Under the pieces are notes generated by a model, which was not told the origin of the DNA, searched no databases, and saw only the letters and a list, made by a program, of their open reading frames with translations. This document shows, one piece after another, positions 36,001 through 42,331 of a stretch of 64,000 nt of DNA. Every line of letters begins with the position of its first letter. Positions within the stretch are counted from its first letter, which is position 1. This stretch comes from JBFJKD01 sp041601945 (lineage in GTDB: Bacteria > Pseudomonadota > Gammaproteobacteria > Pseudomonadales > Porticoccaceae). Location of the stretch: positions 1-64,000 of the forward strand of contig JBFIHG010000009.1 of the NCBI GenBank assembly GCA_041601945.1. The letters are read 5' to 3'. Made by a program: the position numbers and the translations under genes.

Positions 36001-37551
36001 CTCCGCACGTTTCGCATAATGCTGTGGTGCGCTCAACGCGGGATCTTGTTTTAGGGTCCCGCCCACGGGGATTGATATTACGAAGTTAGAGCCGCGCTCA
36101 CTGTTACTGTCGACAGTTATATTGCCATCCATCAGTTCGATAATTTGCTTACAAATTGCTAGGCCAAGCCCAGTTCCACCATATCTCTTGGTCGTAGATG
36201 AATCGGCCTGCACAAATGCTTCAAATATCTTGCTCTTTTGTTCTGTAGAAATACCAATACCGGTGTCTCGCACCTCGATATTGAGCCTCGGTTGTGTAGT
36301 AGCCTGCATCGACACATAAATGCCAACCTCACCCGAATCGGTAAACTTAATGGCGTTCCCAACAACATTGATTAAGATTTGCCGTAGCTTCTGTGGGTCA
36401 AAGCTCATGTAATCGGGCACATTTGAAGAAAACGTATAACCCAAATCAATATTGCTTCGCAAAGCTTGAGTCGACAAAAGTTTAACAATATCGTCAAAAA
36501 ATTCGGGCAAAAATACTTCGCTACTAGCAAGAACAAATTTTCCTGAAGATATCTTGGAAAAATCCAGAATGTCATCGACCAGGCGCAGCAACTCTTCGCT
36601 GGAATGTCTGGCTATGGAGACGTACTCTCGTTGTTTTTCAGACATTGACATGCCTTCCAGAATGTCAAGCATGCCAATAACCGCATTCATCGGTGTTCTG
36701 AGCTCGTGTGTAACGTTCGACGCGAATTCACTTTTTTCGCGAGCGACGGCAAGCGCCGCATCCCGAGCGGTGCTGAGTTCCAGTTGTCTTTTTTCCAGAA
36801 CCTCCATCATGGTGTTGAACGTTTTTTGTATGGTTGTCAGTTCTTCGGGCCCCTCTATCTCGGCTCGAATTTCACGATCACCTAGCTGAGCACGTTGCAT
36901 GATGCCAGCGAGTCGTTCCATGGGGTTGGTAATGCGCCTTGATACGCCGATAATGGCAAGTAAAATAAGTAGCGCTATGATCACAGTTGCTACCACGTAA
37001 TCTCTGAGAATTTGACCGTGTATAAAGCGAAGGGTGTCCTTGGATAAACCGACAGTTACGTACCCAAGAAGAGTTGGTTCGACGGGCGGTTGACCGTAAT
37101 TCCCGTCCCACTCTTCATTAGGTTTAGATTCCGTGAATACTGGGGTAATAAACACCCATAAGCTTTCCTGTTCAAATGTTTTAAGTACATCGACAGTGCG
37201 TGGCAGGTCGGGGTAAGTTGCATCATTAAACGATGTGTCCCGATACAGAGTGGTGGTATCTGTCCCGGTTATTGCAAGCACAGAGGTGTCGGGAAATTCG
37301 GAAATGGACTGCGCGGCTTCCAGCGCCAATTCCTTGCTTTGGTAGAGTAGTGCAAGTTTGCTCTTGTTACTGACGATGTCAGTCAGTTGTAACCCTTGTT
37401 TAACGAGATGGGCCGATATAATGCGATTCGAAACATTGTTGACTGCAAAATACATCCCAGCAGCAAGCAGGACAAGGGCGAGCGCAAACAAAGCTATCAG
37501 GTGATGTCTAAATTTGAGTGCATGAATATTAAAAAAATGCTTGCGTTTCAT
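33055..37551 (-). CDS. Sensor hybrid histidine kinase with REC-Hpt-REC-GGDEF-EAL
   Basis: 1498-residue inner-membrane signalling protein. Order: TM1 (18-37), a periplasmic sensor of about 145 residues, TM2 (about 183-201), HAMP, HisKA with His282 (THELRTP), HATPase (GTGLGLAI), receiver 1 with Asp710 (LMDCFMPGMDG), Hpt with His853 (IAHTIAGSA), receiver 2 with Asp971 (IIDAMMPGLNG), GGDEF with the intact signature at 1130-1134, and EAL with the intact EALLRW at 1257-1262. The EAL domain also keeps DDFGSGFSSL. A complete phosphorelay and both c-di-GMP synthesis and degradation modules sit in one chain. It starts 23 bp after the periplasmic-protein gene, so the sensor probably reads that protein (inference). 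AT-rich. Confidence 0.93.
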   Translation of the reverse strand: MKRKHFFNIHALKFRHHLIALFALALVLLAAGMYFAVNNVSNRIISAHLVKQGLQLTDIVSNKSKLALLYQSKELALEAAQSISEFPDTSVLAITGTDTTTLYRDTSFNDATYPDLPRTVDVLKTFEQESLWVFITPVFTESKPNEEWDGNYGQPPVEPTLLGYVTVGLSKDTLRFIHGQILRDYVVATVIIALLILLAIIGVSRRITNPMERLAGIMQRAQLGDREIRAEIEGPEELTTIQKTFNTMMEVLEKRQLELSTARDAALAVAREKSEFASNVTHELRTPMNAVIGMLDILEGMSMSEKQREYVSIARHSSEELLRLVDDILDFSKISSGKFVLASSEVFLPEFFDDIVKLLSTQALRSNIDLGYTFSSNVPDYMSFDPQKLRQILINVVGNAIKFTDSGEVGIYVSMQATTQPRLNIEVRDTGIGISTEQKSKIFEAFVQADSSTTKRYGGTGLGLAICKQIIELMDGNITVDSNSERGSNFVISIPVGGTLKQDPALSAPQHYAKRAEQICALIVSGSRIVGEALASQIIKHGGVAHVVDVSASEQGWPLRVTAVEKQYNYLLIEEHIYQSRPEIGQQFTSQCAHANADHLIQIVNPVNTASHHETSAVIYKPITSKTCATLFTNLTYLPAEIQHGNIRDVDGDTTKHNRPLILVVDDNRSNQQVMAAMLEATGHAFSVVSSGQGAINFVRENRVGLILMDCFMPGMDGYEATTTIRRLGYTDTNLPIVGMSANNDAQAEALESAGMNDFVAKPVTRDKLEGVLLKWLSRNTPSRDMQSDHILFTEPTDQKTYDPLFLKQLFVDVGEVLYQMIDAFVEDTPIYINSLKKAFGQKDAKLLREIAHTIAGSAAIFGAFRLVNVAKRLERAGTTGDILSARTLIDEIEKEYTLLKADIENGLLFETHDQLSKHPHRLLLIDDDRSMRLALKGVFSEEDIAIEEAADGSKAVAICRTLMPDAIIIDAMMPGLNGFEATRQIRSLENGSDVPILMVTALDDDEAISHAFSCGATDYITKPIHFSVLKQRVLRLIKASKAEQHVKQLAYHDTLTGLPNRAKLLQELRIILNRGELDENSIAILLLDLDNFKVINDSLGHNTGDLLLKEVALRLRTCVRDDDLIARLGGDEFTIILEGIDERSAISSIATKICSTLAKPFSFLQQHVYVTGSIGIAVFPDHGLDIDTLMKHADSAMFRAKESRNSYCFYTEGMEREVAARLELEHELRNAIDNDELVLYFQPQVSANDGRLISAEALLRWIHPKRGLVPPFEFIPLAEKIGLITLITDWVLDKALQHIHGWHEQGYHVRISVNLSGKDLQEYGKLTTTLSELIIKHQVPAAALELEITESVLMTEPQRARSELMRLKEMGFSLTIDDFGSGFSSLNYLKILPADTLKIDRSFVIDVEKHGSDRAIVGGIVALAKSLGLTTVAEGVENAEQFEVLKNIGCDVMQGYLISKPLPKDEFERLFLVNDYQFDSSKSKRAGVSNLVKLPKR

Positions 37552-37574
37552 GGCCTTCGTCGCTTAATCAATCG

Positions 37575-38555
37575 TCATAGTTCAAGGTGAATATCGCTTC
37601 TGATTCTACCTGACAATGCCAGACCCAAATGTCGACTGGTTCTTACATTTACCGCTAGTAAGAGCCGTTTGACTGGCGAAAAATGTGGCTCAGAAATGTC
37701 GCCAGCTAGTTGTTTGTTGACCAGTACGCCCAAATCTTGCCCCATCTTTTCGTTGTCCGGGTAGACTGCGAACAGTGTACCTTTGCGCACGTCATTTGGA
37801 TTGGATGAAAACAATACAATATTCTTATCCCAGGCCGTTTGTAGAAGTTGTGTCATAAGAGCGTTATCGATAGCCGTTTCGCCGGGGAGTATCCAGATGC
37901 CATCGTACTCCTTTGCCGATTTTGATACTTGAAGGTACCGACTGGCCGCATCGTGTATGCCAGCGACCCTGTGGATCACCAGTTGTTTCCCCAGGTCGTC
38001 CATATAAATCTGCGCCTCTTCCAGATAACTGTTTTCGCTGGTTGACGCGGTCACGACAAACACGTTATTCGTGGTGGGGGACAGCAACAGTAACTTTTCC
38101 ATTACCACCACCGGATCGGGGAATATACTGATCCCAGATGTATTGTTGGCAGGTTTGGCTCGCAAAGCACCAGCGACTATTGGTGTCGTTATGTTCATTG
38201 TAGCTAACATGCCGACGTTTTTTGAGCCAAGAGCTAGAATAATATCCGGTCGGGTGTGCTCCAAACGGTCGCGGATGCTGGGCGCGTCCGAAAAGGAGCT
38301 AGTCTGTAGGCGATGAATCGTGCCTGTGTATTGGGAGGACACACCTTTGATCATATCCTCAAATACTTTAGAGTAAGGTGGCGGCGCTTCGGGGTAAATG
38401 ATCAGTAGATCGCCGGCGAGCGCCGTACTGGCCAGTGAACTATTGACCAACAGTAAGAAAAACCCCCAGCTAATGAAGAGGCCCGCGCCACGCCGCAGGT
38501 GTAATACACGTTCCGCCTGTTTCAGAAGTATCATCCCTGTAATTTGGTTGTCCAT
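37575..38555 (-). CDS. Periplasmic ABC_sub_bind-family protein without a transporter
   Basis: About 326 residues. The N-terminal signal sequence has an Arg-Arg pair, a hydrophobic core LFISWGFFLLLV and a probable AxA cleavage site before GDLLIIYPEAPPPY. The mature protein resembles the ABC_sub_bind (type I periplasmic-binding) fold: alternating strands and helices with DIILALGSKNVGML, TPIVAGALRAKP and DGIWILPGETAIDNALM. No permease or ATPase gene is nearby; it sits between a TonB receptor gene (13 bp gap) and a sensor kinase gene (23 bp gap). This suggests a ligand-presenting role like LuxP rather than transport. I chose ATG 38555; ATG 38534 is an alternative. The ligand is unknown. Confidence 0.75.
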   Translation of the reverse strand: MDNQITGMILLKQAERVLHLRRGAGLFISWGFFLLLVNSSLASTALAGDLLIIYPEAPPPYSKVFEDMIKGVSSQYTGTIHRLQTSSFSDAPSIRDRLEHTRPDIILALGSKNVGMLATMNITTPIVAGALRAKPANNTSGISIFPDPVVVMEKLLLLSPTTNNVFVVTASTSENSYLEEAQIYMDDLGKQLVIHRVAGIHDAASRYLQVSKSAKEYDGIWILPGETAIDNALMTQLLQTAWDKNIVLFSSNPNDVRKGTLFAVYPDNEKMGQDLGVLVNKQLAGDISEPHFSPVKRLLLAVNVRTSRHLGLALSGRIRSDIHLEL

Positions 38556-38568
38556 AAGACGGTCAGCT

Positions 38569-40698
38569 TCAGAATTTGTACCTGATTTCACCCAGAACCG
38601 ATCGTCCGGCCAGTGGCAAGTCGTCGGGAATGAAGGGCACGGGTTCACCATTGGGGGATGGTTCGCGGGCATCCTCGTCAAAAATATTTTTTGCCAGTAA
38701 CGCCAGTTCAAAATTGCCGAACAGATTTGTGCGGCGCAGCGTCAAATCAACCAGTACATAATCGTCGATGGCCTTGCGTGGGTCCCGGTAATCCCGGTTT
38801 CGGTCCATGACCCAATTGGCTTGAAGGTTGGCAGAATAATTTGGCAAAAATTCCCAGTTTACCCGAGCGTATACCTGTTTCTCCGGAGAGTTCGCCGCAT
38901 CCTTATCGGCGTCTTCATCAGTAGATTTTTGCCAGGCCATATTGCCGATGACATCAATAGTGTCTGTCGCAGACCATTTCGCTTCAAACTCCAATCCGTT
39001 GCCCGTCTGCCGCCCCGTGTTTTGCGCTGTTCTCGTGGCACCACTATTATCTGGCACAAAATGGATGATGTTGTCCCATTCATAGTGAAACAGGTTAAGG
39101 TCGAACACCAAGTCAAACGTTGGTCTGTAGTTGAACGCGATCTCGTAGCTTTTAAGCGTCTCGGGTTCCAGAGCGGAGCTCCCCAAAAATGATGGGTTAG
39201 ACTGTACTCTGGTTTCTGCAAAGGAAGGCGCGCGAAATGCTTCTCCGTAAAGAAACTTTGTAGTGAGATTGTGTCTGGTGGACCAGACCAATGCCAATCT
39301 AGGGTTAAATGTATCGCCAAAATCAGAGTAATGATCAAAGCGTGCGCCGACCGTGAGTTCCCAGTCGTCTGCAAAATGCCACGCGTCCTGCAAAAAAAAG
39401 TAGCTATTCTCTCGATTATCTTCCGGTAGAAAGACAGCATTGGTATCTGACACATCTACCAACGGTCCAGCAGGATCTATCGGCAAGCCTGTATATGGAT
39501 TGAGGCCGAAATTCTTTTCCTCCTTTGTTTGATCTATCTCTCCATAATTATACCCAGCTCCTATTGTGACTTGGTGATTGCTAATACCATTGTATATGCC
39601 AGAGAATGCCGTCCTATAATGACTTTCTGATAATTCAGGATTGCCAATAACTCCATTTGGAAATATTCCAAATAATGGTTGTCCAGATAGATTAAAAAAG
39701 GGTCCGGTTGACCCCGGAGGGAAAAGCACTAAATTCTTTGTAATTTCCTGAGTGCTATTCAATACACTAAATTGCAGTTCTCCCACAAAATAGTCTGATA
39801 TTTTTATATTGCGAAATGTCAGGTCGGCGGAAAGTCGATCACCAGAAAACTGATTGAATGGATCCAGTGCTTGGGCGATTCCAGCGCCATTGCCACCTTT
39901 TCTCCTCGTCTGTGCGCCTAGCCGTAATGATATATCATTTAATTCGATTACGGCGCGGGCGTCAATATTATCCCTTTCAAGATTAACCGAACCTGGCGCT
40001 AGTGATGCGTTGGTTGACGATATCAAGTCGAGAAAAGTCTGCGAATCGGATATTACTGTCCTGTCCTGTCCGTCCGATGTGTGTGTTTCAATGGATGCGG
40101 AATAACTAAGATTGCCTGCACTACCTGCTCCCAGCACCCAATAATTATTTGTATTATTCGTGCCATATTTTGCGCCTGCCTCGATTCCTTCTAGTTCTTT
40201 AGGAGATATTGTTACGATATTAATAACTCCTGCAAAAGCGTCGGCGCCGTATATTGCCGATCCAGGGCCTCGTATTATTTCGATCCTGGATATTCCTTCT
40301 ATAGGCATGCCGCCCCAGACTTGCCCTCTGTCACCGTAAAATAAATTTGTTATCGAAATGCCATTTACTAATATTAAAACTTGAGGGTTAAATTCTGTAT
40401 GAATCCCTCTAAATGTGTATATCGGATTGTATCCCGCGGGTGATACCGAGACATGTAGTCCTGGGACTGTCTCTAATATGTCATCCAGGTCAATAGCGCC
40501 CATGGATTTTATTTGTCGCGCTGTAATTACCGACGCTACGGCCGGCGCTTTAGAGACTGGTTGCGACATGCCTGTTGCGATGCTTACAAGCTCTTCATCG
40601 CCGTATGTAGACTTGAGGTCTTCTGTACCGTAACAACTAACAGTGAAGAGTGTTTGTACAAAGCAAAATATTATTGAGCCAGTCGCAATATTTTTCAT
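38569..40698 (-). CDS. TonB-dependent outer-membrane receptor
   Basis: 709-residue receptor: a signal peptide to about residue 24, a plug domain with ITARQIKSMGAIDLDDILETVPG and the diagnostic IEIIRGPGSAIYGADAFAGVINI, then a 22-strand-type barrel ending in LGEIRYKF with the terminal Phe needed for outer-membrane insertion. It has strong vitamin B12/colicin-type plug features, but the substrate cannot be read. Its ATG overlaps the stop of the upstream citrate-synthase-like gene (ATGA), which is unusual for a receptor gene. The gene is AT-rich in its first half; 40321-40380 has only 18 G/C in 60 bases. Confidence 0.93.
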   Translation of the reverse strand: MKNIATGSIIFCFVQTLFTVSCYGTEDLKSTYGDEELVSIATGMSQPVSKAPAVASVITARQIKSMGAIDLDDILETVPGLHVSVSPAGYNPIYTFRGIHTEFNPQVLILVNGISITNLFYGDRGQVWGGMPIEGISRIEIIRGPGSAIYGADAFAGVINIVTISPKELEGIEAGAKYGTNNTNNYWVLGAGSAGNLSYSASIETHTSDGQDRTVISDSQTFLDLISSTNASLAPGSVNLERDNIDARAVIELNDISLRLGAQTRRKGGNGAGIAQALDPFNQFSGDRLSADLTFRNIKISDYFVGELQFSVLNSTQEITKNLVLFPPGSTGPFFNLSGQPLFGIFPNGVIGNPELSESHYRTAFSGIYNGISNHQVTIGAGYNYGEIDQTKEEKNFGLNPYTGLPIDPAGPLVDVSDTNAVFLPEDNRENSYFFLQDAWHFADDWELTVGARFDHYSDFGDTFNPRLALVWSTRHNLTTKFLYGEAFRAPSFAETRVQSNPSFLGSSALEPETLKSYEIAFNYRPTFDLVFDLNLFHYEWDNIIHFVPDNSGATRTAQNTGRQTGNGLEFEAKWSATDTIDVIGNMAWQKSTDEDADKDAANSPEKQVYARVNWEFLPNYSANLQANWVMDRNRDYRDPRKAIDDYVLVDLTLRRTNLFGNFELALLAKNIFDEDAREPSPNGEPVPFIPDDLPLAGRSVLGEIRYKF

Positions 40699-41507
40699 TG
40701 GGCGTTCTCCCAGGTGCGCGGTAAACTTGCCCCGGTGTAATTAATTTTAGTAGTGCTTAGCGGGAAAAAGGCCCCCGCGGGTTGCGATTTGGCATCTATA
40801 TAGCAAGGCATCATTCCGGCACAAAATGCTAGTGTAGACATTTGTAAGTACTCGTCCGATGTTAGCCCATTGTCGCCCATCAGCGCGGCGTTGACCCCTC
40901 CAATATTTAAATTCAATTTGTATTTGGAGTTCGTTAAATAAGTATTTATTTCTAACAGAATTTTATAAAATTGACCGTGGGTAATATTTTTTAGATCAAG
41001 ATATTTTTGTACGGGGCTTAATCGTTCGTCTGTTTTGACTACTGGTCTTCCAAAACCAAAAATACTTCTGTGAGTTTTAAGTTCCGTCGTCACAATATTT
41101 TCGATAGATTGGCCTTGCTTGATTTTTTTAAAAGCGCGATGTAAAAAGTCTAATGCGCCTCTGTTTGCTCTCTGCCCATATGTTTTTGCTTCAGAAACGG
41201 CTGTTCCCGCCGCGACTGCTAACGCGCAAGTGGATCGAGTTGTACCAGCTAGAGCCGCCACGCGGTTATTCCACAGTCGAGGGTCAGGGTAGCTTGTCGT
41301 GAGTAACCAGAGTTGATCAATCAGCATGGCTAACGATTTTGATTGCTTGCCCGTCACCGCGAAAAGGAGATATTCCATCCACGTATGGTTATTCAGCTCG
41401 GTAAACACGTCTTTGCCACGCAGTACCACGCGCTCACCGGGAAACCAGGCGCCCATATCGGTTACCCAGTTATCTTCGTAGTGCTTTAACAACTCTGGGC
41501 CTTTCAT
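40695..41507 (-). CDS. Citrate-synthase superfamily protein, short form (second of a pair)
   Basis: 270 residues, similar to the C-terminal citryl-CoA-lyase domain of ATP-citrate lyase and to short citryl-CoA lyases. Matching regions are LFAVTGKQ near residue 49, the helix LAGTTRSTCALAVAAGTAVSEAKTYG, FGFGRPVVKTDERL where citrate synthases have Gly-His-Arg, LNLNIGGVNAALMGDNGLTSDEYLQM, and AFCAGMMPCYIDA. The GHR histidine appears replaced, so classic chemistry may be lost or shared with its partner. The start shares one base with the stop of the upstream paralogue (TAATG), with AAGGAG 9 bp before. It probably forms a hetero-oligomer with that paralogue (inference). It is more AT-rich than the window average. 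Confidence 0.7.
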   Translation of the reverse strand: MKGPELLKHYEDNWVTDMGAWFPGERVVLRGKDVFTELNNHTWMEYLLFAVTGKQSKSLAMLIDQLWLLTTSYPDPRLWNNRVAALAGTTRSTCALAVAAGTAVSEAKTYGQRANRGALDFLHRAFKKIKQGQSIENIVTTELKTHRSIFGFGRPVVKTDERLSPVQKYLDLKNITHGQFYKILLEINTYLTNSKYKLNLNIGGVNAALMGDNGLTSDEYLQMSTLAFCAGMMPCYIDAKSQPAGAFFPLSTTKINYTGASLPRTWENAQ

Positions 41508-42331
41508 TAGTTGGACTCCTTGCGCTGTACGGGGCCGGGATCGTTAGTCAGCGTTAGCCCATCGGTAAAAAACGGAAAGCGGTTCCAGCCGATTTTCTCC
41601 TGCTCGAGCGCATGCACCGCCGCTCCGGGCAAGCGCAGCATGATAAAGAGTATTTCGGCCTGTTCCGGTGAAAACTTTAGTTCGTGTAAGGTCGCAGCCG
41701 CGACCCCCGACATCGCAAGGGGCGAATCTGTTAGTGTTTCAAGGGCTTGGCGATTGTTCTTTAGCCAGGGCAGCACGTCGCCTGTGCTGGTGGCTGCCAG
41801 GTACTCCAGAACCTGCTTGACTGGGGTGGGGCAACTGGCGCCATTAGGGTCGAAACCGGGGCTGTGTTCCATGTCCGGCCACACATCGGCCCGTTCTTCC
41901 CGGGGCGGATTTTGCAACATCGCGCGCCACGCATCGATGTCGGTGCCACACTGCTGCCAGTACTGGATTGTAGTATAGATTTCGCGTCCGCCGCCGAGGC
42001 TGCCCGCGCCGACAGCGATGGCGGCCATTAATGCGGATGCCCGAGTTGACCCGCCGACGCCAGCACTCATGGCGGCGTGGACGCTGTGGTCGCGTGGACC
42101 GGGATTGGCCAGCGCTACGGCCAGCCCCTCCAGTAGCAGCGTTTCAGTTTTGGTTGGGGGCTCGAGTTTGAATAACAGCCATAGATACTCCACCAGGCTG
42201 ATTTTACCCAGCAGGTCCCCGTAGACATCGTAGCCAGCGCAATAACAGGCAGACGCTGCAAAAGGGTTATCGTCCTCGGGTGTTTCCCGCCAGATTTTGG
42301 TGGTTATCGTCTCGTTTTTTTTTTCGCTCAT
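41507..42331 (-). CDS. Citrate-synthase superfamily protein, short form (first of a pair)
   Basis: 274 residues, citryl-CoA-lyase-like. Landmarks are GPRDHSVHAAMSAGVGGSTRASALMAA (in pieces, about residues 78-104) and AVGAGSLGGGREIY, matching the DHGP...AHNT and IGDRFGGAL regions of ATP-citrate lyase. SPGFDPNGASCPTPVKQVLEYL sits where GHR is expected, and LPGAAVHALEQ is near the end. The GHR histidine is missing here too, but a His pair (DHSVH) near residue 84 is kept. Its ATG overlaps the stop of the TPP-enzyme gene (ATGA), and its stop overlaps the paralogue start. A C-C bond-forming or -cleaving CoA enzyme of unknown substrate is likely; a non-catalytic subunit is the alternative. Confidence 0.7.
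   Translation of the reverse strand: MSEKKNETITTKIWRETPEDDNPFAASACYCAGYDVYGDLLGKISLVEYLWLLFKLEPPTKTETLLLEGLAVALANPGPRDHSVHAAMSAGVGGSTRASALMAAIAVGAGSLGGGREIYTTIQYWQQCGTDIDAWRAMLQNPPREERADVWPDMEHSPGFDPNGASCPTPVKQVLEYLAATSTGDVLPWLKNNRQALETLTDSPLAMSGVAAATLHELKFSPEQAEILFIMLRLPGAAVHALEQEKIGWNRFPFFTDGLTLTNDPGPVQRKESN

Noticed and set aside
41507..42331. Ordinary TCA-cycle citrate synthase (gltA)
   Set aside because: Much too short, lacking the GHR motif, and in an unrelated operon.
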